This document shows, one piece after another, positions 17,563-25,726 of a stretch of 64,000 nucleotides of DNA. Position numbers and translations under genes: made by a program. Below the pieces are notes generated by a model. It made no database searches. It had not been told where the DNA came from and was given only the letters and a program-made list of their open reading frames with translations. Location of the stretch: positions 9,600,001-9,664,000 of the forward strand of contig NZ_CP071090.1 of NCBI RefSeq assembly GCF_017301735.1, in the 5' to 3' direction. The stretch's first letter is position 1, and the number at the start of each line of letters is the position of its first letter. This stretch comes from Pyxidicoccus parkwaysis. Its GTDB lineage: Bacteria; Myxococcota; Myxococcia; Myxococcales; Myxococcaceae.

Positions 17563-17982
17563 TCACTGCGGCTCGAGTGACTCGACGCCGAAGGCCACTC
17601 GCTCGACTCCGGCGGCCCGCGCCATCTGGATGACCTTGCGCACGTCGCCGCAGGCCAGGGACTGGTCGGCCTTGAGCAGGACGCGGCGCCCGGGCTGCCG
17701 GCTCAGCTCGGCCTGGAGGCGGGCCTTGAGCGCCGCCTCGTCCGGGTAGGCGTCCGACTCGACGAACACCTTGCGGTCCGGCGTCACGGAGAGGACCAGC
17801 GGGTCCTTCTGGGCCTCCCCCTCCACCCGGGTCGCCTTGGGCAGGTCCACGGGCTTCCCGCTCTGCATCATCGGCGTCACCACCATGAAGATGATGAGGA
17901 GGACCAGCACCACATCGACGAGCGGGGTGATGTTGATTTCACTCTTGGGGCCACCCTGGCGGCCCCCGGCGGACATTCCCAT
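17563..17982 (-). CDS. Biopolymer transport protein ExbD/TolR family
   Basis: A 139-residue ExbD paralogue, first of the tandem pair: Gly-rich N-terminus, the helix 'INITPLVDVVLVLLIIFMV' with the conserved Asp, then a periplasmic domain ending 'AAGVERVAFGVESLEPQ'. It is clearly homologous to the following gene, yet the two differ in the periplasmic domain, which suggests hetero-oligomers or distinct partners rather than a recent duplication. Start ATG 17982 follows AAGGAG by seven bases. Confidence 0.92.
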   Translation of the reverse strand: MGMSAGGRQGGPKSEINITPLVDVVLVLLIIFMVVTPMMQSGKPVDLPKATRVEGEAQKDPLVLSVTPDRKVFVESDAYPDEAALKARLQAELSRQPGRRVLLKADQSLACGDVRKVIQMARAAGVERVAFGVESLEPQ

Positions 17983-18094
17983 GCGCGGCTGCTCCTTGCA
18001 GGAAGGGACAGCGTCAATGGGAGCACGGACGCGGCGGCGCCATGGCGGGCGCCCGGCCAGCATTCCGTCACGGTTGCGTCATGACGACAGCGCG

Positions 18095-18337
18095 CTACCC
18101 GCCGACGCGGAAGCGGTCCGTCCCCGCGCTGCCGAACGCCGCGCCCACCACGCAGAGGACGTGGAAGATGATGCCCGGCACGACGAGGAGGAAGTAGCCG
18201 GCGCTCACCGCGCAGAACCACACCACCGCGCGGAACAGCTGCCCCTTGTAGAGCTGCCCCAGGCCCGGAATCACGACGGACAGCACCCCGGCGATGAGGG
18301 GGTTGAAGCGGCGCTCTCGAACGACTTCTGTGCTCAT
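18095..18337 (-). CDS. Small membrane protein, TM2-like
   Basis: An 80-residue protein with two hydrophobic segments: 'IAGVLSVVIPGLGQLYKGQ' and 'VVWFCAVSAGYFLLVVPGIIFHVLCVVGAA'. The 'IPGLGQLYKG' turn is the signature seen in TM2-domain and related small bacterial membrane proteins. The start ATG is preceded by GGGAGGA. It stands alone ahead of the exbD pair (113 bases apart). Function unknown. Confidence 0.8.
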   Translation of the reverse strand: MSTEVVRERRFNPLIAGVLSVVIPGLGQLYKGQLFRAVVWFCAVSAGYFLLVVPGIIFHVLCVVGAAFGSAGTDRFRVGG

Positions 18338-18471
18338 GCGGTCCTCCCGTCCCCGCCTATAAGACAGACAACGGGCGGCCGAAAATGAAGTACGCGGCAG
18401 GACGCTCGGCGCACGAGCGGCGTTGTCTCCCCGCGCCCGGCTGCTATCTACCGGCTCCAGGAGGGCTTCCC

Positions 18472-19881
18472 ATGGCCATCGCCACCATCGACCCGACGAC
18501 GGGCAAGACGCTGCGAACCTTCGCCACGCACACCGCCGAGGAACTGGAGGCGAAGCTCCAGCTCGCGACGGACACATTCGCCACGTACCGGCAGACGCAA
18601 TTCGCCGAGCGCGCCACGTGGATGCGCCGCGCCGCGGAATTGCTGGAGGCGGAGTCCTCCCGCTACGGCCGCATCATGACGGAAGAGATGGGCAAGCCGC
18701 TGGAGGCGGCCAAGGCCGAGGCGCGCAAGTGCGCCACCGCGTGCCGCTACTACGTCTCCAAGGCGGAGGGGCTGCTGAGGGACCAGCCGATTGAAGTGGG
18801 CGGCGACAGGGCCTTCGTGCGCTACCAGCCGCTGGGGCCGGTGCTGGCCATCATGCCGTGGAACTTCCCCTTCTGGCAGGTGGTGCGCTTCGCCGCGCCG
18901 GCGCTGATGGCGGGCAACGTGGGGCTGCTCAAGCACGCGCACAACGTGCCGCAGTGCGCGCTGGCGCTGGAGGAGGTGTTCCTCCAGGCGGGATTCCCGA
19001 AGGGCGCCTTCCAGGCGCTGATGATTGAGACCTCGGAGGTCAACCGCGTCATCGATGACCCGCGCGTGAAGGCGGTGACGCTGACGGGCAGCGAGGGCGC
19101 GGGCCGGGCGGTGGGCGCGGCGGCGGGCCGGGCCATCAAGAAGGTGGTGCTGGAATTGGGCGGGAGCGACCCGTTCGTCGTCATGCCGAGCGCGGACCTG
19201 GACAGGGCGGTGGAGACGGCGGTGACGGCGCGGCTCATCAACAACGGCCAGTCCTGCATCGCGGCCAAGCGCTTCATCGTCGCGGAGAGCATCGCCGCGG
19301 ACTTCGAGCGCCGCTTCGTGGAGCGCATGAAGCGCGTGACGGTGGGAGACCCCATGGACCCGAAGACGGACCTGGGGCCGCTGGCCACCGAGGGAATCCT
19401 CAAGGGGCTGCACGCGCAGGTGGAGGAGAGCGTGAAGGCCGGCACGCGGCTGCTCTTGGGCGGCAAGCCGCTGGAGCGTCCGGGCAACTTCTACCCGGCC
19501 ACCGTGCTCGCGGACCCGCCGCCCAAGGCACCGGCCTTCCATGACGAGCTGTTCGGCCCGGTGGCCACGCTGCTGCGGGCGCGCGACGTGGACCATGCAA
19601 TCGAGCTCGCCAACGCGACGCCCTTCGGCCTGGGCGCCAGCGTGTGGACGCGCGACGAGGCGGAGCAGCGGCGCTTCATCGACGGAATCGACTCCGGGAT
19701 GGTCTTCGTCAACGAGATGGTGGCCTCGGACCCGAGGCTGCCCTTCGGCGGGGTGAAGCACTCCGGCCACGGGCGCGAACTGGCGGACCTGGGCCTCCGC
19801 GAGTTCGTCAACGCGAAGACGGTGCGAATCTCCTCGGGCACGCCGCAGCCGCCCGCGCCGAAGCACGCGGTCAGCGAGTAG
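18472..19881 (+). CDS. NAD(P)-dependent aldehyde dehydrogenase, succinate-semialdehyde dehydrogenase type
   Basis: A 469-residue cytosolic enzyme covering the whole ALDH fold. 'IMPWNFPFWQVVRFAAPALMAGN' forms the substrate/cofactor channel, 'TLTGSEGAGRAVGA' is the Rossmann turn, 'LELGGSDPFVV' carries the general-base Glu, and 'NNGQSCIAAKRFIV' carries the nucleophile Cys. The short length and the 'GMVFVNEMVASDPRLPFGGVKHSG' ending place it with the GabD/Sad-like succinate-semialdehyde dehydrogenases, which produce succinate in the GABA shunt. ATG 18472 follows AGGAGG by seven bases. No GABA transaminase gene is adjacent, so substrate choice is inference. Confidence 0.9.
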   Translation: MAIATIDPTTGKTLRTFATHTAEELEAKLQLATDTFATYRQTQFAERATWMRRAAELLEAESSRYGRIMTEEMGKPLEAAKAEARKCATACRYYVSKAEGLLRDQPIEVGGDRAFVRYQPLGPVLAIMPWNFPFWQVVRFAAPALMAGNVGLLKHAHNVPQCALALEEVFLQAGFPKGAFQALMIETSEVNRVIDDPRVKAVTLTGSEGAGRAVGAAAGRAIKKVVLELGGSDPFVVMPSADLDRAVETAVTARLINNGQSCIAAKRFIVAESIAADFERRFVERMKRVTVGDPMDPKTDLGPLATEGILKGLHAQVEESVKAGTRLLLGGKPLERPGNFYPATVLADPPPKAPAFHDELFGPVATLLRARDVDHAIELANATPFGLGASVWTRDEAEQRRFIDGIDSGMVFVNEMVASDPRLPFGGVKHSGHGRELADLGLREFVNAKTVRISSGTPQPPAPKHAVSE

Positions 19882-20961
19882 CTACCGCGTCCGCACCCGG
19901 CCGTCGTGGGGGCGGTGGACCTCTTCCAGCGCCTCTGTCACCGCCTCCACCTCCGAGCCGAGCTGCTCCACGCTCTGCCGCAGCCCCGCGCCGCCGACGT
20001 CCTCGCCGGCCGCGTCCGCCGAGCGCACCCGCAGCACCTGCGCGTACAGCCCCTCCAGCGTGTAGTAGAGGCGCGTGTGCTCGGCCTCCAGCCGGTTGGC
20101 CGCCGTGGTCAGCTCCGCGCGCTGGCGCCGCTGCTCGTCCAGCGCGGCCAGCGCCCCGGACAGCCGCTCGCGCACCACCGCGTCCTGCTCGGCGGACACG
20201 CGCGCGGCCAGTGACTCGCGCTCGGCCTCCAGCCGCTTCGACTCCTCGGGCGTCGACAGGGCCCGCAGCTCGCGCTCGCGGCGCACCAGCTCGTGACACC
20301 CCTTCTGCAGCGCCTCCACCGTGCGCTCCGGCGCGTGCACCACCTCGCGCAGCACCGCCGGGCCCCCGCGCAGCTCCTCCAACAACTTGGAGCACAAGGC
20401 ATCCACCTTCGCCACGCGCGGGTCCGCCAGGGCATTCCCGGAAGGCCGCGCCTCGCGCGCGCTGGCCCTGTCCGCCGCCGGCGCCTCCACGGCCCCGCCA
20501 CCCGGGAGCTGCTGCCCGGAGCGCTCTGCTCCCTCGCCCAGGGCGTCCCGTCCCTCCACCGCGTCGCGCAGGGCGTCCTTGCGGGGCCGCCCCAGGTGCT
20601 TCGCCGCCGTCATGAAGAACGACAGGGCGATGAAGATGAGCCACCACAGCTGCGCCGGCCGCGAGAGGGCAATCAGCACGGCGGCCACGGCCACGGCCGC
20701 GTAGATGCCGCCGCGCAGCGGGTCTCGCTCCTGCTCCAGCTCCGCCCGGCGCGTCGCGCGCTTCGCCTCCCTGCGCCACTTCTTCTCCCACCGGCGGCGC
20801 ACCTTCCGGGACGGCATCTGCCCCGTGCGGCGCACCCACTCCTCCACCCAGGCGTCCTCTCTCGCGCGGCCCTCGGCCAGGGCGTCCTCCAGCCGGCGCA
20901 GGCGCTCGTCCTGGGTACGCGGAGACGTAGGGAGAGGTGGCGTGTCGGATGCGTTGCTCAC
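19882..20961 (-). CDS. Membrane protein with two TM helices and a C-terminal coiled coil
   Basis: A 359-residue protein I cannot assign to a function. The N-terminus (15-80) is highly charged (KVRRRWEKKWRREAKRATRR), residues 85-118 form two closely spaced transmembrane helices ('GIYAAVAVAAVLIALSR', 'WWLIFIALSFFMTA'), and residues 190-359 are a long Glu/Arg/Leu-rich region with heptad character, ending in 'LRQSVEQLGSEVEAVTEALEEV'. The arrangement resembles PspC/toastrack-adjacent or scaffold proteins with a cytosolic coiled coil. The start codon would be GTG without a clear ribosome binding site. It is convergent with the aldehyde dehydrogenase gene. Confidence 0.72.
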   Translation of the reverse strand: MSNASDTPPLPTSPRTQDERLRRLEDALAEGRAREDAWVEEWVRRTGQMPSRKVRRRWEKKWRREAKRATRRAELEQERDPLRGGIYAAVAVAAVLIALSRPAQLWWLIFIALSFFMTAAKHLGRPRKDALRDAVEGRDALGEGAERSGQQLPGGGAVEAPAADRASAREARPSGNALADPRVAKVDALCSKLLEELRGGPAVLREVVHAPERTVEALQKGCHELVRRERELRALSTPEESKRLEAERESLAARVSAEQDAVVRERLSGALAALDEQRRQRAELTTAANRLEAEHTRLYYTLEGLYAQVLRVRSADAAGEDVGGAGLRQSVEQLGSEVEAVTEALEEVHRPHDGRVRTR

Positions 20962-21085
20962 GAGGGTGACGATAACGACTTCCCCTCGTGTTGGGGGAGG
21001 CGAAGCGCCCCCTCCATCGCCCGCTCCACGGCCGGGCCTCTCCAGACCTGAGAGAGGACTTAAAAATCGGAAATGCTCAATCGTT

Positions 21086-21106
21086 TGCTTTCGCCCTCGA
21101 AAAGCA
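21086..21106. promoter_or_regulatory. Dyad TGCTTT-N9-AAAGCA upstream of the sigma-54 activator gene
   Basis: Inverted 6-base arms in an AT-rich stretch (21060-21120) about 50 bases before the start of the HTH-containing activator gene. A further CGAAAG copy follows at 21107-21112. A site for autoregulation by the activator's N-terminal HTH would fit, but this is inference. Confidence 0.3.
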
Positions 21107-21152
21107 CGAAAGAAAAAGCGGCGGGCCGGGGGGATGTAAGGGGATAAAAGTG

Positions 21153-24086
21153 GTGAGCATGGAGGAGAAGGAGGAGCCCCGCGGGTTGGGCCCCGACGTC
21201 ATCCGCGCGCTGCGTGGGGAACAGAGCCGGGCCGCGTTCGCCCGCCTGCTCGGCGTCACCCCTCTCACCGTCTACCGCTGGGAGCTGCCGGACGAGGCCC
21301 CCCAGGCGCGCCGCCCGCGCGGCCGGGTGGCCCAGGCGCTCCGCAACCTGCTCGAGGGCGGTGTCACGCCCGCGCCACACGCCGCGCCCTCGCAGCGCCA
21401 GGAATTGCGCCCCGAGGAGTCCGCGCGCCTCATGCCCTGCCTCGCCCACCTGAAGCGGGCGGAGTGGCGGGCGGCGGAGGAGGAGCTGCTCGCCCTGCTG
21501 GCCTCGGGAATCCTGCGCACGCCGGGCGCCCGCGCGCTGATGGCGGTGGGCCTGGCCTACCTCCAGCGCTGGGGACGCGGCGACGCGCGCAGCGCTTTCG
21601 CAACCCTGTTGCCCCACCTGGACGAGGCCTCCTCGGGCCTGCTGCCGGAGAGCGTGGAGCTCCAGGTGCACGCCCTGGCGGCCCACCTCTACGCCTCGCC
21701 GGACGGCAAGCTGTTCGACGTGGCCCGCGTGGACACGCACGTGGCCCGGGCGGAGGCGCTGCTCGCCACGCGCGATGACCCGGAGATTCGCTGCCACCTG
21801 CGCATCGCCGAGCTGGCCACCGCCTTCTACCTGGGCGAGGCGGAGCGGGTGGCGCGCTGCACGGGACGGCTCGCGCCGCTTTTGCCCTCGGTGACGGACC
21901 CGGTGCTGCGCCTCATCGTCGAGGACGCGCTCGCGCACGAGGCCACCATCCGCGGCGAGTCCGCGCAGGCCACGCGCCGCTTCCGCGAGGTGGCCGAGGG
22001 CGCCGCGCGGATGGGCTACACCTATCTGGAGGCGCGCAACCTCGCCTTCCTCGCGCAGCGCCGGCTGGAGGAGGCGTGCGAGCCGGCGGAGGCGCTCCAG
22101 CTGGTGCGCCGCGCGCGCGAGGCCGCGTACGGCGGGCGCATGGTGCGCGGCTTCTCCTTCATCTTCGCCGCGCGCGCGGAGGCCGAGGCCCTGCTGCGCC
22201 TGACGCGCTTCGCGGAGGCCGAGGCCGTGCTGGACGAGGCGGACGCGGTGGTGGTGGAGCTGAGCTGGACGCCCCTCCACCTCGCGGTGCCGCGCGTGCT
22301 GGTGGGGGTCGTCACCGGCCGCTACGCGGAGCTGCGCCGCTACGCCGCGCGGCTGGCCGCCTATGACGGCCCCATCCAGCGCAAGCTCACCGGCGCCTAC
22401 GCCCTCTTCGCGGAAGGCATGGCGGACCTCGCCGAGGGCCAGCCCCTGCGCGCCGCGGAGCGCCTCGCCGAGACGAGCGCGCGCGTGGCGGAATTGGGCG
22501 GCTGGCCCTTCCTGCGCCGCGAGTGCCTCGTCTACGAGACGGCCGCGCGCGCCTTCGCGGGCCAGCTCGCGGAGGGCCGCGTCCTCCTGCGCCGCGCGCG
22601 CGTCTTCCTGGAGCGGATGCCGTCCGCCGGCCACTCGGCCATCCTCAACCGCTTCGAGGGCATGCTCCTGGCTCTGGAGGGCCGCCCGCGCGAGGCCCGC
22701 GAGCAGATGGAGGCCTCGCTGGGCACCTTCCGCCTCGCGGGCGACGTGTCCATGGCCCTCTTCACCCGCCACCTCCTGGCGCTGGTGGCGAAGCTGGAGG
22801 GAGACCCCGCCGCGGAGGAGATGCTCTCGGCCAGCGAGGCGGAATTGCGCCGCGCGGGCATGGCCATTCCGCAGGACTTCACCCGCGCCGTGACGCGCCC
22901 GCTGCACGCCGCCACCGCGCCCGCGCCTCCGGGGCCCCTGCGGCTGGGCGCGGAGGCGCTGGTGGTGCCCTTCGAGCGGCTGTCCGTGCGCGGCATGGGC
23001 ACGTCCCTCCTCCAGCGTGAGCTGTTGGGCGTGGTGGAGGGGCTGTTCCCCGGCTGCTCGCCCCGGCTGGAGGAGCTGGACTCGCAGGGCCAGGCCACAC
23101 TCCTCGCCGGCTCGGCGTCAGTTCCCGTCACGGACGAGGTGGAGTTCGGAGACGGGTGCGGCCGGCGGCTGCGCCTGGGCGTGGTGGGCCCGCTGCCCTC
23201 GGACGGCCGCGCGCTGCTCACCTCGCTGTCCCGCCTGAGCGGCTTCGCGCTGGAGGTGGCGGCGCTGCGCGGCTTCGCCGAGGTGGAGCCCCCCGCCTCC
23301 AACGTGGGCGACGTGGAGTCCGAGCGAGACGCGGAGCTGCCCGGCTTCATCGCCGCGTCCCCCGCCATGAAGCGGCTGCGCGCGGAGCTGGCGCGCCTGT
23401 CCTCCAGCCGCGCCACCGTCATCGTCACCGGGGAGTCCGGCTCCGGAAAGGAGCTGGTGGCCCGCGCGATTCACACGCTGTCCACGCGCTCGCAGCGGCC
23501 CTACGTGGCCTTCAACTGCGCCGCCGTGCCGAGGGAGCTCTTCGAGGGCCAGCTCTTCGGCTACCGGCGCGGCGCGTACACCGGCGCGACGACGGACCAC
23601 CCGGGCGTCATCCGCGCCGCGCACGGCGGCACCCTCTTCCTCGACGAGATTGGCGAGCTGCCGCTGGAGGTGCAGCCCAAGTTGCTGCGCTTCCTGGAGA
23701 ATGGCGAGGTCTTCCCTCTCGGGGAGATGCGCCCGGTGGAGGTGGACGTGCGGGTGGTGACGGCCACGCACAGGGACTTGGGCCAGCTCGTGCGCGAGGG
23801 CCGCTTCCGCGAGGACCTCTACTACCGGCTCCAGGTGGTGCCCATCCGCGTGCCCCCGCTGCGCGAGCGGCGCGAGGACGTGGTGGCGCTGGCGAAGCAC
23901 TTCGTTCGGATGCTGACGCCGGAGGGGCAGGAGCCGCCGCAACTGGGGCCGGACGCGCTGGCCGCGCTGGTGGCGCACCCGTGGCCCGGCAACGTGCGCG
24001 AATTGCGCAACGTGATTGAGCGCTCCATGGCGTATGGGCCGCTGCCCGCCGTGCTGGGAGCCGAGCAGATGCGCATCGCGGGCTGA
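21153..24086 (+). CDS. Sigma-54-interacting transcriptional activator with N-terminal HTH and TPR-like sensor region
   Basis: About 977 residues. The N-terminus carries a Cro/C1-like HTH ('QSRAAFARLLGVTPLTVYRWEL', about 22-45). A long alpha-helical, TPR-like region (about 75-570) and a GAF-like segment (about 590-700) follow. From about 730 comes a sigma-54 AAA+ domain: Walker A GESGSGKE, the sigma-54-contact loop GAYTGA (807-812, Tyr in place of the common Phe), Walker B 'GGTLFLDEIGEL', and R-finger region 'FREDLYYRL'. The protein ends soon after 'PGNVRELRNVIERS' and has no C-terminal Fis-type HTH. So DNA binding seems to have moved to the N-terminus. The start is one of two tandem GTGs (21150, 21153) behind AGGGG. 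Target genes are unknown. Confidence 0.88.
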   Translation: MSMEEKEEPRGLGPDVIRALRGEQSRAAFARLLGVTPLTVYRWELPDEAPQARRPRGRVAQALRNLLEGGVTPAPHAAPSQRQELRPEESARLMPCLAHLKRAEWRAAEEELLALLASGILRTPGARALMAVGLAYLQRWGRGDARSAFATLLPHLDEASSGLLPESVELQVHALAAHLYASPDGKLFDVARVDTHVARAEALLATRDDPEIRCHLRIAELATAFYLGEAERVARCTGRLAPLLPSVTDPVLRLIVEDALAHEATIRGESAQATRRFREVAEGAARMGYTYLEARNLAFLAQRRLEEACEPAEALQLVRRAREAAYGGRMVRGFSFIFAARAEAEALLRLTRFAEAEAVLDEADAVVVELSWTPLHLAVPRVLVGVVTGRYAELRRYAARLAAYDGPIQRKLTGAYALFAEGMADLAEGQPLRAAERLAETSARVAELGGWPFLRRECLVYETAARAFAGQLAEGRVLLRRARVFLERMPSAGHSAILNRFEGMLLALEGRPREAREQMEASLGTFRLAGDVSMALFTRHLLALVAKLEGDPAAEEMLSASEAELRRAGMAIPQDFTRAVTRPLHAATAPAPPGPLRLGAEALVVPFERLSVRGMGTSLLQRELLGVVEGLFPGCSPRLEELDSQGQATLLAGSASVPVTDEVEFGDGCGRRLRLGVVGPLPSDGRALLTSLSRLSGFALEVAALRGFAEVEPPASNVGDVESERDAELPGFIAASPAMKRLRAELARLSSSRATVIVTGESGSGKELVARAIHTLSTRSQRPYVAFNCAAVPRELFEGQLFGYRRGAYTGATTDHPGVIRAAHGGTLFLDEIGELPLEVQPKLLRFLENGEVFPLGEMRPVEVDVRVVTATHRDLGQLVREGRFREDLYYRLQVVPIRVPPLRERREDVVALAKHFVRMLTPEGQEPPQLGPDALAALVAHPWPGNVRELRNVIERSMAYGPLPAVLGAEQMRIAG

Positions 24087-24132
24087 GGGCAGAGGAGAAG
24101 ACCCCAACCCGCGATGCGCTCCGCCCTGTTTC

Positions 24133-24148
24133 CCCACACCCCTGTGGG
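24133..24148 (+). terminator. Short hairpin after the activator gene
   Basis: CCCACA-CCCC-TGTGGG, flanked by T/A residues that can extend the stem, 47 bases after the stop codon. It is weak as a terminator because no T-tract follows. Confidence 0.3.
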
Positions 24149-24436
24149 AACCTGGTTCAGAGGTCGCACTCCGGGCCGAGGAGGGGGGAAACCCCGACCC
24201 GGAGCGCCGTGCTGCCAATGCCTCTGAAAGAACACACCCGCGGGACGGAGAGGGGGGAACTCCGCCCGGGGTGTCGGGGCCGCCGAAGCGGCCACCCATG
24301 AATCGTTCGTGCGTCTGGCCCCTCGAGGAGCGCCGTCGTGCACTGAGGCGGGGTAAAGCACTCGCCGTGCCAGGGCCCCGGAGGCCTCGGGCGCCCGAAT
24401 GGAAATCATCCTTCGAGGTAGGTGCAGGGAGCAGGC

Positions 24437-24483
24437 ATATCCAACTGGATGGGTGGGATATCCGAGCGACCATTTCCGGATAT
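24437..24483. promoter_or_regulatory. Three phased ATAT boxes
   Basis: ATATCC (24437), the palindrome GGATATCC (24456-24463) and CCGGATATG (24476-24484) place ATAT cores 21 and 22 bases apart, two helical turns each, in otherwise GC-rich DNA upstream of the CtaA/COX15 gene. Such phasing suggests a cooperative regulator binding on one face of the helix. The regulator is unknown. Confidence 0.3.
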
Positions 24484-24596
24484 GTCGGACGGTGGAGAAA
24501 GGCCCTGGTGCCGAGCAAGCGCGCTGATGGGCGGGGTGAGACTGGATGAGGGGGGCGGGGCAGCACCTGGGGGAGAAGTGGGTTAAGGGGAGCGCC

Positions 24597-25568
24597 ATGA
24601 CTCACGCCGCCTCGTCCCGTCGGTTCCAGGTCTTCAGCCTGGGGGTGCTCGTCTACTCGTTGGGCGTGATTCTCTGGGGCGCCTTCGTGCGGGCGACGGG
24701 CTCGGGGGCGGGCTGCGGGGCGCACTGGCCGGTGTGCAACGGCGAGGTGGTGCCGCGCGCGCCGACGCTTCAGACGCTCATCGAGTACACGCACCGGCTG
24801 ACGAGCGGACTGGCCATGGTGCTGGCCGTGGCGATGTGCGTGTGGGGCGTACGGGCCCACGTGAAGGGGCACCCGGCGCGGCGCGCGGCGGTGTGGGCGC
24901 TCGTGTTCATGGTGACCGAGGCGCTGGTGGGCGCGGGCATCGTCCTCCTCAAGTACGTGGCGGACAACGCGTCGGTGGGCCGGGCGCTGTGGATGGGCGT
25001 GCACCTGGTGAACACGTTCCTCCTGGTGGGCGCGCAGACGCTGGTGGTGTGGTTCTCGCGCGGGCGCGCGCCGCTGGCGCTGCGGGGCCAGGGGCTGGCG
25101 GGGCTGCTGTTGGGCACGAGCGTGGCGGGGCTGCTGCTTCTCGGGGTGAGTGGCGCGGTGGCGGCGCTCGGGGACACGCTGTTTCCGGCGGAGAGCCTGG
25201 CGCACGGGCTGAGCCAGGACATGTCCGAGACGGCGCACGTGCTCCTCCGCCTGCGTGTGATGCACCCGGTGCTGGCGGTGTTCGTGGGCGCGCTGGTGGC
25301 GCTGCTGGCGCGGTGGGTGGCGAGGGTGCGGCCTTCTCCGGAAGTGAAGAAGGCGGCCACGGCCATCGTCATCGTGTACGCGGCGCAGTTGTGCGCGGGC
25401 ATCGTCAACCTGGTGCTGCTGGCGCCGGTGTGGATGCAGCTCGTGCACCTGCTGCTGGCGGACCTGGTGTGGATGTCGCTGGTGCGGCTGTGCGCGGCGG
25501 GCCTCGCCACGGACGCGCCGAGGGCCGTGGCCGTGTCGCAGCCGACATCACACGCCGAGCCGGTGTGA
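24597..25568 (+). CDS. COX15/CtaA family heme A synthase
   Basis: A 323-residue membrane protein with about eight transmembrane helices. COX15/CtaA converts heme O to heme A for aa3-type oxidases. The four conserved heme-ligand histidines occur in 'IEYTHRLTSG', 'MGVHLVNTF', 'LRVMHPVLAV' and 'WMQLVHLLLADLVWM', in the two half-repeats. 'ATGSGAGCGAHWPVCNG' holds the paired Cys typical of many bacterial members. ATG 24597 is preceded by AAGGGGAG. No ctaB or oxidase subunit genes lie beside it in this window. Confidence 0.88.
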   Translation: MTHAASSRRFQVFSLGVLVYSLGVILWGAFVRATGSGAGCGAHWPVCNGEVVPRAPTLQTLIEYTHRLTSGLAMVLAVAMCVWGVRAHVKGHPARRAAVWALVFMVTEALVGAGIVLLKYVADNASVGRALWMGVHLVNTFLLVGAQTLVVWFSRGRAPLALRGQGLAGLLLGTSVAGLLLLGVSGAVAALGDTLFPAESLAHGLSQDMSETAHVLLRLRVMHPVLAVFVGALVALLARWVARVRPSPEVKKAATAIVIVYAAQLCAGIVNLVLLAPVWMQLVHLLLADLVWMSLVRLCAAGLATDAPRAVAVSQPTSHAEPV

Positions 25569-25726
25569 CGGTCAGTTCAAGTGTCGCGGGGCTCAGGCCG
25601 CAGCCCGCGCCGTGATGGAGAGCGTGCTCCCTTCGCGCAAGCAGCAATGGGGCGACGCCTCCGGCGCGTCTCACGGAATCCCGGGGAGTGATTGTCCCCT
25701 ACCCCTCCTGTTAAGTTGGCCGGGCC

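Larger units (their letters stand above)
24087..24596. other. 510-base intergenic region before the CtaA/COX15 gene
   Basis: No gene with convincing coding features. It holds the hairpin at 24133-24148, several G-rich runs with partial dyads (24178-24210, 24248-24280), and three ATAT-containing boxes at 24437, 24458 and 24480. It probably contains the promoter and control sites of the downstream heme-A-synthase-like gene. Confidence 0.5.

Noticed and set aside
24178..24290. G-rich repeats (GAGGGGGGAA-type) as an inserted element end
   Set aside because: No flanking direct repeats or transposase gene; the two copies are only loosely similar.
24358..24372. Sigma-54 promoter-like GG-N10-GC (TGGCAC...GTGC) on the minus strand
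   Set aside because: It would transcribe antisense into the end of the activator gene with no target; chance matches are frequent in GC-rich DNA.
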